Shown piece by piece: positions 7,911-15,191 of a stretch of DNA of 45,112 nucleotides. How positions within the stretch are numbered: the first letter of the stretch is position 1; the number at the start of each line of letters is the position of its first letter. The DNA comes from a virus. Below the pieces are notes generated by a model. That model was not told where the DNA came from and searched no databases. It saw only the letters and a program-made list of their open reading frames with translations. Position numbers and translations under genes: made by a program. The stretch covers positions 1 through 45,112 of the IMG/VR virus record IMGVR_UViG_3300021976_000032; one strand, given 5' to 3'.

Positions 7911-8143
7911 GATTCGTCGTCCCCTTTCACTAGGTGCATCGTGGCCGTCTGCCGGATGACGCTGTGGGCAAGCTCACGAAAGATGCACGCGCACGGCCGG
8001 GGCCGGCACCGTTGATCATGAGTCTTGATCAACAAATCCAACACCGCTATAAGTCGATCGTTACAGGCACGCTCGATAGCCGGGCTGGCCTCGGCGGCAA
8101 CCTCGGCAACCAAGGCATCAACCACGGCTTGAGTGAAGATCAT
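7907..8143 (-). CDS. Hypothetical helical protein (78 aa)
   Basis: Mostly helical (MIFTQAVVDALVAEVAAEA), with RCRPRPCACIF in the middle, a possible metal-binding or disulfide cluster. ATGA overlap with the gene above. No family recognised. Confidence 0.65.
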   Translation of the reverse strand: MIFTQAVVDALVAEVAAEASPAIERACNDRLIAVLDLLIKTHDQRCRPRPCACIFRELAHSVIRQTATMHLVKGDDES

Positions 8144-8598
8144 TCGTCGTCACCCCTGACCACCGCACGGGACACTAGACCGCCGATACGCATTTCGGGG
8201 GCGTCGGCGCCGATCATGGCGGCAACCTCGGTGTCGATAGGGAAGCCAAGCCGCTCGCACTCGTCAACGAATCGGTGAACGACTCCAAGCGTCAGGCCAC
8301 GCGTGGATGTCCCGAGCCGACGCACGGTGACGCGCTGATCGGTCATTGACTTGACCGATCCCCAGAGAGTCGGCGAATCGCCATCCGATTCCTTGATCAA
8401 CTCGTACCGCAACAGGTCGGGGCCGCCGGGGTTGTCGCACCCGCCGTCAGGCTGTGGGACCAAGGCCACGCCCCCGTATTGCCGTAGGTAGGTCCATCCA
8501 CAGGTGCCGCACCGAAGGATCTCTAGGTAGTCGGCCTTGCTCGGTGGTTGGTGGCCGGTGAGCATGCCGCCCGTTCTGTACTTTTCCGCGTCTTTCAT
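8140..8598 (-). CDS. Zinc-ribbon-containing hypothetical protein (152 aa)
   Basis: RCGTCGWTYL near residue 30 and a GGCDNPGG loop near residue 54 suggest one structural zinc. The C-terminal part is helical. The start at 8598 is fixed by a TGA-TC-ATG junction with the gene above; upstream in-frame Met codons would overlap that gene heavily. Function unknown. Confidence 0.7.
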   Translation of the reverse strand: MKDAEKYRTGGMLTGHQPPSKADYLEILRCGTCGWTYLRQYGGVALVPQPDGGCDNPGGPDLLRYELIKESDGDSPTLWGSVKSMTDQRVTVRRLGTSTRGLTLGVVHRFVDECERLGFPIDTEVAAMIGADAPEMRIGGLVSRAVVRGDDE

Positions 8599-8600
8599 GA

Positions 8601-8819
8601 TCAAATGTCCGCCTTGATCGGTCGCTGATCGACGTAGATTCCTTGAGCGGTGCGCCGACAGGCGTTGCACCATGGCTCATTCCCGTCACGGTGCTTAACG
8701 GTGCTGTGCCGGCCAGGGCACCGCTTGATCAGTTCTAGACGTAGCTCGGCCCACGCCTTGGCGATCCGGCGGCGGTGCCGCTCGAATACCTCATCTGTGG
8801 CAATAGTGCTGAGGCTCAC
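8601..8819 (-). CDS. Small CxxC protein (72 aa)
   Basis: Basic helical N-terminus (ERHRRRIAKAWAELRLELIKRC), then WCNACRRTAQG. The GTG start overlaps the previous stop as GTGA. Cys residues near 34, 51 and 54 plus His could bind zinc. Function unknown. Confidence 0.65.
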   Translation of the reverse strand: MSLSTIATDEVFERHRRRIAKAWAELRLELIKRCPGRHSTVKHRDGNEPWCNACRRTAQGIYVDQRPIKADI

Positions 8820-9082
8820 GAGTCGGCCCCGTCGTCGGCCCCGGTCAGTTGGGCGTATGCATGTAGGTACCGCACGGTTTCATGGTGAGCGTTCAGAATG
8901 ATCACTAGATGATCACCAATGGTGTTCCAATCGTGCGGGGCAAACTCGGAAAAGTCGTCGCGGTCATGGCCGCTGAGGAAACGGTTGATCAGGTCGGCGG
9001 TGATCCGGCGGGCCACGATCAGGCAGGCCGCGTCATCGGTCATCGCGCCAGTGGTCGTGGGGGGTGTGGTGTTGGTGTTCAT
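8816..9082 (-). CDS. Hypothetical early protein (88 aa)
   Basis: Thr-rich start (MNTNTTPPTTTGAM) and a helical body with no Cys pair. The ATG at 9082 is chosen because GAAAGG sits eight bases ahead; the longer in-frame form from 9136 would run inside the preceding small gene. No family recognised. Confidence 0.65.
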   Translation of the reverse strand: MNTNTTPPTTTGAMTDDAACLIVARRITADLINRFLSGHDRDDFSEFAPHDWNTIGDHLVIILNAHHETVRYLHAYAQLTGADDGADS

Positions 9083-9102
9083 GGGTGGTGCCTTTCTCAG
9101 CT

Positions 9103-9240
9103 TCAATGTTGATCGTGCGGTGTTGCGGCTAGCCATGCCTTAGCCCGAGCGAACAGTCGTCGCTTGGTCCGGTGCCGAACCCATCCGATGGCGGCTAGCC
9201 AAATGATCAAGATGGCGGCGTGGATCAGGACAGCGGTCAC
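9103..9240 (-). CDS. Micro-membrane protein (45 aa)
   Basis: GTG start at 9240 overlapping the RuvC-like stop (GTGA). The product begins with a hydrophobic segment (VLIHAAILIIWLAAIGW) followed by a strongly basic tail (RHRTKRRLF), the positive-inside pattern of a one-span protein. Stop TGA at 9103-9105. Size and layout make it a genuine small gene, though its role is unknown. Confidence 0.65.
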   Translation of the reverse strand: MTAVLIHAAILIIWLAAIGWVRHRTKRRLFARAKAWLAATPHDQH

Positions 9241-9722
9241 GCCACGTCAGCCGCGTACACGGCCAGGGCGTACGCCTGCCAGATGTCCTTTTTGAACCCG
9301 TAAAACCATCCGGGCTCATCCTTGGTGCCCTTGCCGTGGTTGCGCTGGCCGGGCGCGAACCGATCGACCAACGCCTGTGTGATGTTGGAATCATTGGCCC
9401 GGCCCGATCGGCAATGGTGAAGCTTGATCGGGTTCCGGGTGATCAACTTGGGTTCGGTGTGCGGCCACCATGACGCCCGTACCGCCTCGGCGAACCGGCC
9501 GACCCACACGCACGTTTCGAACACGTCGGCACCAACCGCCATGCCGTATGAGGCGACCATTTCAATCACGACCCGGTCGGCCTCGATTTCGTCGTAGCCG
9601 CGCACGATTTTCGTGCGGAGGGTGGCGTTGTCGATCTTGCCGAAGATCATCGGGGAACATTCCTCATCGATGACCACGTAGGCCGATTCCGTCGTGCCCG
9701 GATCTATGGCGAGTAGCCTCAC
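9237..9722 (-). CDS. RuvC-like Holliday-junction resolvase (161 aa)
   Basis: RNase-H-like fold nuclease expected to cut branched DNA before packaging. The first catalytic strand reads LLAIDPGTTESAYVVID (Asp near residue 6), the second acidic motif is VVIEM, and a late acidic pair sits in the C-terminal helix (QAYALAVYAADV). Length suits phage RuvC proteins. The GTG at 9722 overlaps the stop of the micro-membrane gene (GTGA) and follows a GGGGGG stretch, so the much longer N-terminal extension is rejected. Confidence 0.8.
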   Translation of the reverse strand: MRLLAIDPGTTESAYVVIDEECSPMIFGKIDNATLRTKIVRGYDEIEADRVVIEMVASYGMAVGADVFETCVWVGRFAEAVRASWWPHTEPKLITRNPIKLHHCRSGRANDSNITQALVDRFAPGQRNHGKGTKDEPGWFYGFKKDIWQAYALAVYAADVA

Positions 9723-9823
9723 TTCGGCACCCCCCATAGGGCGATCCCGGCCGCGACGATCCCGGCCAGCAAGATCAGATAGCCGCCGGCCACGATCAGG
9801 AACCCGCCGAAATCCCGCTTCAT
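9719..9823 (-). CDS. Micro-membrane protein (34 aa)
   Basis: ATG at 9823 overlaps the previous stop (ATGA) and TGA at 9719 overlaps the RuvC GTG. The product is one hydrophobic span (FLIVAGGYLILLAGIVAAG) with a charged KRD head and a short tail. The overlap at both ends is good evidence that it is translated. Function unknown. Confidence 0.7.
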   Translation of the reverse strand: MKRDFGGFLIVAGGYLILLAGIVAAGIALWGVPK

Positions 9824-10050
9824 TGCGCGGCCTGACGGTAGCCGTAGGTCCGGTGCGCGGTCTTGCACTCGTCACAGCGGCACCCATAGTTGGTGTAGGC
9901 GTTATAGGTGCCATGCAAGTGGTCGGGGATGGGGTTGCCGTACCGCTTGAGCCGTGCCCGGTAACAGACTTCGGTGTGGGCGGCCCGGCAGGCGTCGCAG
10001 CGGCACCCGTGGTTGGTGTAGGTACCGGCCTTGCCGTGCACCCAACTCAT
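9820..10050 (-). CDS. Tandem-duplicated CRCDxC zinc protein (76 aa)
   Basis: Two near-identical halves: GTYTNHGCRCDACRAAH and AYTNYGCRCDECKTAH, each followed by a Tyr-Arg end. Cys-x-Cys-xx-Cys plus His in each half suggests two small zinc knuckles. ATGA overlaps on both sides. Single-module relatives occur in actinophages without known function. The duplication is clear in the sequence. Confidence 0.7.
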   Translation of the reverse strand: MSWVHGKAGTYTNHGCRCDACRAAHTEVCYRARLKRYGNPIPDHLHGTYNAYTNYGCRCDECKTAHRTYGYRQAAQ

Positions 10051-10424
10051 GCCCGCTCGCCCAACACGACGGCCAGGTCTAGCGCGATGGCGGCGACTTC
10101 GGATTCGTGGCGTTCCACGGCGAGCATGAGTAGCCGTCCAAGATCACGCGGCCGGGTGCTGATCAGCCGCACGATGGCACGGTCTAGTCGGGCGTCGGCC
10201 GACTGGCGCCGCTCGGCGGCTTCCTGCCGTGCCACCGAGGCCTGATAGGCCGTCATTCGGCGGGTGTGTTCGTCCCGCTTGGTGGCGTGTTCGCTGACGA
10301 ACGCCCTCAGGTGCCCGACGCAAAACCGCTTGGCGGTATTGCAGTCGGCACAGTCGGTTGGGTCGGTGATCAGGTCAGGGACCGTGCTGGAATGGTCAGT
10401 AAAAGGGGTCAGTAAATCCGTCAT
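10047..10424 (-). CDS. First gene of the early operon, hypothetical (125 aa)
   Basis: Begins MTDLLTPFTDHSS, has DCADC...C near residue 25 and then a long, mostly charged helix (EHTRRMTAYQASVARQEAAERR) that could form a coiled coil. The start at 10424 has AAAAGG nine bases ahead; a TTG at 10448 is the weaker alternative. It follows the ~470-bp control region with TGTA-nn-TACA sites and opens an operon of overlapping genes down to 8140. Function unknown. Confidence 0.7.
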   Translation of the reverse strand: MTDLLTPFTDHSSTVPDLITDPTDCADCNTAKRFCVGHLRAFVSEHATKRDEHTRRMTAYQASVARQEAAERRQSADARLDRAIVRLISTRPRDLGRLLMLAVERHESEVAAIALDLAVVLGERA

Positions 10425-10623
10425 GGTGGGTAGCCTTTTCAAGATCAAAGGGGATGACAGGATGAACGCGCAGGGTCCGGGCGCGTGTGAACGGCTAGGT
10501 GGCGGGCGCGGGGTCCGGGCAACCCGCCAAGGGGGTCAGGGCGTGCTAGGTCACAAGGAAGATCAGTCGTTGATCAACTGTGTTGACCGCACCGCGAGAC
10601 ATAGACAGACCTTGATCATTTAT

Positions 10624-10643
10624 GAACGGTTCCCCAACCGTTC
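10624..10643. repeat. Perfect inverted repeat in early leader
   Basis: GAACGGTT, four C, AACCGTTC: an 8-bp perfect stem with a tight loop. It could be an operator or an RNA hairpin in the early leader. Confidence 0.6.
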
Positions 10644-10796
10644 GTGTGAGCAACCATCCCCCGCAAGCTGGCCGGCCCCCACCGTTCGGCTCAGGAAGGA
10701 TGATCAAGCATTGCCCCTACCTTGGCCGAACATTGACCTAAGAGTCAAGGGCGTTCGGCGTGTTCGCTTGACAAGGTTCGCGGAACTAACCATCGA

Positions 10797-10842
10797 TGTA
10801 GCTACAGCACGGAATCGCTGTATATACAAGGATGTAGGTACA
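10797..10842. promoter_or_regulatory. Triple TGTA-nn-TACA operator cluster
   Basis: TGTAGCTACA (10797-10806), TGTATATACA (10819-10828) and TGTAGGTACA (10833-10842). The first two are perfect palindromes and start 22 bp apart, about two helical turns. The same motif recurs twice with 22-bp spacing at 15192-15223. This is the pattern of a dimeric repressor or activator; the protein is unknown. Confidence 0.65.
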
Positions 10843-10847
10843 CGGCT

Positions 10848-10863
10848 GTTCCTATTTAGGAAC
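10848..10863. repeat. Inverted repeat GTTCCTA-TT-TAGGAAC
   Basis: Seven-bp perfect arms separated by TT, directly beside the TGTA-nn-TACA cluster. Could be a second operator type. Confidence 0.5.
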
Positions 10864-10899
10864 GGGAGTGCACGATAAATGATCATGGACTGTCATGGC

Positions 10900-11055
10900 T
10901 CAGGCCGCGCGGGTGTCCCGGAGGATAACGGCGATATCCCGTAGCTCGTCAGGTCTGAGGGGGGTTAATCGTGCAACCTCAGCGGCGACGCGCTCGGGGT
11001 GGGTATCGGCGTACAGGGGTTTCTGATCTTGATCGGGGGGTGGCAACTTGGCCAT
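10900..11055 (-). CDS. Small hypothetical protein (51 aa)
   Basis: Begins MAKLPPPDQDQKPLYAD and ends in an amphipathic helix (LTPLRPDELRDIAVILRD). The ATG at 11055 is chosen for the GGGGA before it; in-frame starts at 11082 and 11094 lack good spacing. It lies alone between the integrase-operon terminator and the early control region. Function unknown. Confidence 0.5.
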   Translation of the reverse strand: MAKLPPPDQDQKPLYADTHPERVAAEVARLTPLRPDELRDIAVILRDTRAA

Positions 11056-11171
11056 GAAAGTCCCCGGGGCACGTGTGGACATGCCGGGCGTCATCCCTTC
11101 GAAGCTGTGGCGTATCCCGCTAGATGGCCCGGGCCGAGTGAAGGAATGACGGATGCACTGAGGAAAACTGA

Positions 11172-11222
11172 GACGCCCGGAAGCGGTGTCACGGATGTTA
11201 GGCCGTCACGCTTCCGGGCGTC
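11172..11222 (-). terminator. Terminator of the integrase operon (possible attP alternative)
   Basis: Perfect 14-bp arms (11172-11185 and 11209-11222) with further inner pairing. On the minus strand the stem is followed by TCAGTTTTCC, fitting a leftward intrinsic terminator. A spaced inverted repeat next to a serine integrase gene could also be an attachment site, but the site at 13218 fits that better. Confidence 0.65.
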
Positions 11223-11250
11223 TAGTCCGTACGTTAGAGAGTGAGACTAT

Positions 11251-11505
11251 CTAGTCTTGTTGATCATGGAATGACAGCGATGTAAGTTCCGACGCCGATG
11301 GTCGCTGGTCGGGGTGGATGTAGTCCACCCGGCGGCCGCCGCAATAGGAACAGGGTTCATCGCCGTGCCCGGTATAGGGATGGTCGTTGTGCAGATGGCA
11401 GTAAGGGTCGGTGTCCAACCGGACCACGTCCCGCCCCATGTTCACGCCGTACAGCCTCCCCAGTGACCGCTCACCATATGGACAGGTGCACTCGGGCTTG
11501 ATCAT
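11251..11505 (-). CDS. Cys/His-rich small protein after integrase (84 aa)
   Basis: Begins MIKPECTCPYGERSLG and has CTC, CHLHNDH and CSYCGG clusters, consistent with two zinc sites. The ATG overlaps the integrase stop (ATGA), so it is co-translated with integrase. It may be an accessory or control factor for integration; that is inference from position only. Confidence 0.65.
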   Translation of the reverse strand: MIKPECTCPYGERSLGRLYGVNMGRDVVRLDTDPYCHLHNDHPYTGHGDEPCSYCGGRRVDYIHPDQRPSASELTSLSFHDQQD

Positions 11506-13016
11506 GACGACACCGCCCGCCGGACCAACTCAACCCGGCCAGGGTCGAACGCCGGGCCGGTGCGGATGCCCAACGGTGCGGGCTTGACAAACACCGCATC
11601 GAACGCGGCGCCGAGCATGGCCCGCCGCTGGTCAATGTCGGCCGCGTCCCACACGGCCTCATCCACGGCGGTCAGGTCCGGCCCGTGGGTGTCGGTCAGC
11701 CACGTCTCCCGGTCGGCCTCCAGCGCCTCACGCTCGGCCTGTAGTGCCCCTAGGCGGCGGTGTAGGGCGTCAGCCTTGAGCACGCCGGCCGTGTACTGGT
11801 CGAGGAATACTTCGGTGGTTTCGTCAATCTCGGCCAATCGGGCATCACCCGTGAACGGGGCACGTTCGATCCGTTCCAACTTCCGATCTTGCAACAGCCG
11901 AACCATGATCGTTGACACCCAACGGTCAAGCTCATTGCCCGAGACTGAGGTCACGTGACCTTTGCCGGCTACCGGCGCGCACCGATAGAAATAGCGGATG
12001 TCGTTGCGTCGATTGCCGTACATCGGCTTACCACAGGTGCCGCACCGGATGAGCCCGACCATCAGGTAACGACGGACGCCGGGCTTAACGGTGACGGTGG
12101 CACTGTAGGCATCGGCCCGGCCCCTGATCGTGGTCAGGATGTTGGCGTGGGTCGCGTCATCGATGATCGGTTGCCACTGGCCACGGATCGGGGTGCCGGT
12201 GCGGTCCCGGGCAATCTCGCCGTGATGGATACGCCACCCGGCCAACCGGGGATTAGTGATCATTTTCTTGAACGCGTACGGTCGCCACGGCTTGCCCTTT
12301 GGCGTCTTTACCCCGGCCGCTTCCCATCGGGTGAGGATGACGCGCACGGCCACGCCGGCGATAAGGTCCGCCGCCGCTTTCTTGATCAGCTCCGCCTCGG
12401 CTAGATCGATCGTGGTGCGGTCTTTGCGATAGCCGAAGGGCCGAATACCCCCGCCGGCTGATCCTTCCATGGCCCCCTGTAGTGCGGCCCGTGACACGCG
12501 CTCGGAAATCTGTTCCGCTTCCAACGTGTCATAGATAGCCATGTTGCGCGCCATGGCCCGGCCGGCGGCGGTAGAGAAATCAACCATGCCGGTGGCGGTG
12601 CGAATGACTGTGCGGTGTTCGTGGTAAAGATCAATGAGCCGTTCGAATTCTTTCGGCCGGCGGGTGAGGCGGCTACTTGAGTAGGACAGGATGACCCCGA
12701 CCTCCCCGGCCTCGGCGGCCCTCATCAGCCATTCGAAGTCGGGTCGTTTCTTGCGACTCTTGCTGGACGCGCCAATGTCGTTGTCCACGTAAAGATCAAC
12801 AATGCGGATGTGGTGCCGGTTGGCCAAGTCATAGCCGTCATCGGCTTGCCGTTCCACGCCCCGTTCGCGGCCCTCGCGGTCATCGCTGATACGGCAATAG
12901 ATGGCACCCGGTGTCCAGTCGTCGGCGGCCTCGGGCTGTTCCCTCATCAGGCGCCGAGCAAGATCATTTGCGGGGCGCCCCTTGGCGGCCAGGGCGCCGG
13001 CCAGGGCGGCACTCAT
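11502..13016 (-). CDS. int: Large serine integrase (about 504 aa)
   Basis: Site-specific recombinase that joins phage attP to host attB. The N-terminal resolvase domain shows AIYCRISDD with the nucleophilic Ser, then SYSSSRLTRR, and the long E-helix (GRAMARNMAIYDTLEAEQ). The recombinase domain (GIRPFGYRK ... WRPYAFKKMITNPRLAGW) and a zinc ribbon (RCGTCGKPMYGN ... YRC) follow, then a coiled-coil region with EALEADRE. The start at 13016 overlaps the upstream stop as ATGA; ATG at 13028 is possible. Length is typical for the family. It ends in an ATGA overlap with the next gene. Confidence 0.93.
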   Translation of the reverse strand: MSAALAGALAAKGRPANDLARRLMREQPEAADDWTPGAIYCRISDDREGRERGVERQADDGYDLANRHHIRIVDLYVDNDIGASSKSRKKRPDFEWLMRAAEAGEVGVILSYSSSRLTRRPKEFERLIDLYHEHRTVIRTATGMVDFSTAAGRAMARNMAIYDTLEAEQISERVSRAALQGAMEGSAGGGIRPFGYRKDRTTIDLAEAELIKKAAADLIAGVAVRVILTRWEAAGVKTPKGKPWRPYAFKKMITNPRLAGWRIHHGEIARDRTGTPIRGQWQPIIDDATHANILTTIRGRADAYSATVTVKPGVRRYLMVGLIRCGTCGKPMYGNRRNDIRYFYRCAPVAGKGHVTSVSGNELDRWVSTIMVRLLQDRKLERIERAPFTGDARLAEIDETTEVFLDQYTAGVLKADALHRRLGALQAEREALEADRETWLTDTHGPDLTAVDEAVWDAADIDQRRAMLGAAFDAVFVKPAPLGIRTGPAFDPGRVELVRRAVSS

Positions 13017-13213
13017 CGCCGTACCCATTGCCGTGCCTTAGCGGCTTTGCGCTCGGCCCGGATGGCGGCTGTAGTGTCGGCCTCACTCATGTTGCCGCGT
13101 AGGCCGATGGGGGTCGTTTGCGGCCCTCCGGTGGGTACTGAGGTGGGTACAGATTTGAGGCTCGGGCGGGTTGCTTGCTCGCCGTTTTCGTTTGCTGTCA
13201 TGTGGGACAGCAT
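13013..13213 (-). CDS. Short ORF leading into integrase (66 aa)
   Basis: Begins MLSHMTANENGEQATRP, polar and basic, ending AERKAAKARQWVRR. No family recognised. Its stop overlaps the integrase ATG. There is no ribosome-binding site before the ATG at 13213 or 13201, and the inverted repeat ends four bases upstream, so translation could be leaderless. It may simply be a coupling peptide for integrase. Confidence 0.5.
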   Translation of the reverse strand: MLSHMTANENGEQATRPSLKSVPTSVPTGGPQTTPIGLRGNMSEADTTAAIRAERKAAKARQWVRR

Positions 13214-13217
13214 ACCC

Positions 13218-13261
13218 GGGAATTATCGCAACTTCTGTAACCCGATGTTGCGATAATTCCC
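13218..13261. promoter_or_regulatory. 44-bp inverted repeat: candidate attP or bidirectional operator
   Basis: Perfect 15-bp arms (GGGAATTATCGCAAC and its complement) flank a 14-bp non-symmetric centre. Each arm contains GATAAT, a good -10 hexamer, pointing outward. The place, just ahead of the integrase operon, and the ~45-bp spaced symmetry suit a serine-integrase attP. The same layout could be a shared operator for divergent promoters. Confidence 0.6.
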
Positions 13262-13618
13262 ACCTGTGTCGTGCCTAGTCACAGCCCGGTTCCGTGAGAC
13301 CAAGGGTGACCCCGACCGAGGGACAGCAACGGGGGCCGGCAAGCAAGCGGCCATGTACCCCGGCCGGGGCGTGCCCATCGTAACCGGCTCGGGTGAACGT
13401 TTCACCACCGCGTCACCACCGCGCCCCCACCCGCCCCGTTCCATGATCAACCGCATGATCATCTTTTGTATGTCCTGTCATACCTGTACCCACACGGGCA
13501 ACCGATATCTCCGATTTGGTAGCCAAGCTATGTGCGAAAGGGGTAGGTTCCCGTTCACGCTCATCTAGCATGGAAGTTGTGAAGCAACACACAACCACCA
13601 ACGAGAGGCGGGGAGTCA
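13262..13618. promoter_or_regulatory. Divergent intergenic region (~360 bp)
   Basis: No supported gene; a 79-aa minus frame overlaps the inverted repeat and lacks a start signal. It contains GTATG-TCCTGT-CATAC near 13469-13484 and a small hairpin (GTTGTG...CACAAC) close to the first rightward gene. It should carry the promoter for the rightward block. Confidence 0.5.
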
Positions 13619-14044
13619 GTGAGCGAGCAAGACAGCAACGGACGAACACCGAAGGATGCAGAGAGGCAAGCCCGACAGTGGTCAGATGAGTTTCTACAGT
13701 GCCGGACCTACGGTCACCCGTGGCGGCCCGGCACAGCACGATGGAACAGCCGCTACAAGTACTGGGCCACGGTTGAGAAATGCCCCCGGTGTACTTCGGA
13801 GAGGCACCGAGAGTTGACCCGCACTGGCCGGGTCGTATCTTCCAACATCGATTACGCCGACGGCTACCTGTCGGAGCCCGGCGGTGGAAGATTCACCGGT
13901 GAAGCCCGGGACATGTTGGTATTGGCCACGGTGACCCGGACTTTCGTAGTCGAGAAAGTTAATGGCAAGCGGGCCGGTGAGGAATTGCCGCACTCGCTGG
14001 GCATGCGGCGTGAACTGGCATTGGAGTTTGGGGAGGCTAGCTAA
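13619..14044 (+). CDS. Conserved phage protein with CPRC motif (141 aa)
   Basis: Opens the rightward block from a GTG preceded by GGGGAG. It contains CRTYGHPW near residue 28 and EKCPRCTSERH near residue 55, together a plausible zinc site, then a helical C-terminus. Proteins with this HPW...CPRC pattern recur in actinophages without assigned function. Its place next to the integration region suggests early or lysogenic expression, as inference. Confidence 0.7.
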   Translation: MSEQDSNGRTPKDAERQARQWSDEFLQCRTYGHPWRPGTARWNSRYKYWATVEKCPRCTSERHRELTRTGRVVSSNIDYADGYLSEPGGGRFTGEARDMLVLATVTRTFVVEKVNGKRAGEELPHSLGMRRELALEFGEAS

Positions 14045-14599
14045 ATGGCCTCCGAAGCCATTGTGCGAACGTGGTGTGATGTATGTCTGGCCAAAGATAT
14101 GCGGATGGACGCTACCCCCTACCCCCGAATGTCGATTGGCCGGCTGACGCGGGATATCGATTTGTGCGAACAATGTCGCGAGGTTCCCGACGCGTTCAAA
14201 GAATGGCTGACGACGTACGGCGCCAAGGTTGACCAGGAAGCGGAACGTAACGCGACCCCCGGACCCCGGGTCGAGTCCGACGAACCCCCCTTGGTGTGCT
14301 TGGCGCAAGGATGCCCGAGCCGGCGCCGGCCCTTCGGGACCCTGCAATCACTTCGCGCTCACGTTCGAACCTCACACGGGCTCAGCTTGCATGAGTTAGG
14401 CCGGAAACTTGAGGCGGCAGGGATTATCCCGGTCGACCCTCACCGGCCGGCGTTGTTGGTGTGTGACGCGCCCGGCTGTGATTTCAAATCAGACGGCGCC
14501 CAAGGTCTTGCTACCCACAAGATCAGGGCGCACGCTGAGGCCAGGGGCAACCGCCCTAGAACTAATGGCCGGCGGCGTAAATCTGAGGTTGTGGCATGA
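14045..14599 (+). CDS. C2H2 zinc-finger protein (184 aa)
   Basis: Four metal sites are visible. WCDVCLAKD with DLCEQCREV (residues 10-45) makes a four-Cys N-terminal site. CLAQGCPSR...LRAHVRTSHG (about 84-112) and CDAPGCDFK...LATHKIRAHA (about 140-165) are two classical C2H2 fingers. The C-terminus is basic (GRRRKSEVVA). C2H2 fingers are rare in phages and suggest DNA binding. GGGGAGG precedes the ATG. A regulator of the rightward block or of host genes is possible but unproven. Confidence 0.75.
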   Translation: MASEAIVRTWCDVCLAKDMRMDATPYPRMSIGRLTRDIDLCEQCREVPDAFKEWLTTYGAKVDQEAERNATPGPRVESDEPPLVCLAQGCPSRRRPFGTLQSLRAHVRTSHGLSLHELGRKLEAAGIIPVDPHRPALLVCDAPGCDFKSDGAQGLATHKIRAHAEARGNRPRTNGRRRKSEVVA

Positions 14600-14844
14600 G
14601 TAGACATCACCGTGTTGGTCGTTACCGTGTTGCAGGTCAGCGATTCCTCTCCGACGATTCGGAGGGTGGATTAGCGGCGATATTCCCGCCGAGGATTCAC
14701 GTGGAAGTTGTGGCGTCTTGGCCCCCGGGCACCCCTGAGGGACAGGTCAACGCCGTCGTTGCCGAGGTAGCGAACAGGTTTGTTGAGGAACTGGCCGATG
14801 CGGAATCGGCCCGGCCGGACGACTGGTCATGGGAGACCGGTTAA
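14596..14844 (+). CDS. Hypothetical protein (82 aa)
   Basis: ATGA overlap with the zinc-finger gene. Beginning MSRHHRVGRYRVAGQRFLSD, it looks like a small alpha/beta protein. No known motif. Confidence 0.65.
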   Translation: MSRHHRVGRYRVAGQRFLSDDSEGGLAAIFPPRIHVEVVASWPPGTPEGQVNAVVAEVANRFVEELADAESARPDDWSWETG

Positions 14845-15191
14845 ACGGCTAACTGAGCTAGCACAGCCGCGCCGACGGTAAGCAAAGTCCGCCGCGTAGG
14901 TTCCCCTGTCCAGTCTCGTCCCCCATGCTGCCCACGGCGGCGGCACTCCCATTCCTGTGTCCGTGTTGCCGCCGCTGTGGGTACCCCGGGTGAACCTCCC
15001 TCACCCTCGGTGCCGCTACGCCCCCTGTGGGCCGCGTGGCGCCTCACCCGGGGGTTGTTCTGGCCCCCTCCCGGGGGTTGCCGTCCCCCCTCGGTTATGT
15101 CGTGATTCCTGAGGGGGGCACCTGACGAACCCCGGCGCGGCGTTACGCCCCCAACGGATGGACCGCGCCGGGGTTCCTCATTCTCTGGTCA
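14845..15191. ncRNA. Structured non-coding stretch, candidate ncRNA or leader
   Basis: About 350 bases with no credible gene. A 15-bp stem with one mismatch (14931-14945 with 14967-14981), a repeated CCCGGGGGTTG and a strong terminator at the right end suggest a folded RNA. Expression is unproven. A 68-aa minus frame inside looks like a shadow. Confidence 0.35.
15127..15176 (+). terminator. Strong hairpin terminator, rightward
   Basis: GAACCCCGGCGCGG (15127-15140) and CCGCGCCGGGGTTC (15163-15176) form a perfect 14-bp stem followed by CTCATTCTCT. It separates two rightward transcription units. Confidence 0.7.

Larger units (their letters stand above)
10425..10899. promoter_or_regulatory. Early control region (~475 bp non-coding)
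   Basis: No convincing gene on either strand, though a 204-aa plus-strand frame crosses it. It is locally AT-rich at 10720-10880 and holds several inverted repeats, three palindromic TGTA-nn-TACA sites and a TTGACA box at 10768-10773 on the plus strand. The leader to the first early gene is about 370 bases from the operators. A confident -10 box could not be assigned. Confidence 0.6.

Noticed and set aside
9237-9914. 225-aa form of the RuvC-like protein
   Set aside because: The extension overlaps the micro-membrane gene; the GTG at 9722 with a G-rich leader fits family length.
10264-10878. 204-aa plus-strand frame over the early control region
   Set aside because: It runs antisense to a supported gene and through the palindromic operators, with no ribosome-binding site; treated as a shadow.
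10704-10886. 60-aa minus frame in the operator region
   Set aside because: No ribosome-binding site, and it would encode through three operator palindromes.
13223-13462. 79-aa minus frame over the 44-bp inverted repeat
   Set aside because: No start signal and it overlaps the regulatory element.
14841-15047. 68-aa minus frame with a hydrophobic end
   Set aside because: It lies opposite to all neighbours, lacks a ribosome-binding site and has low-complexity composition.
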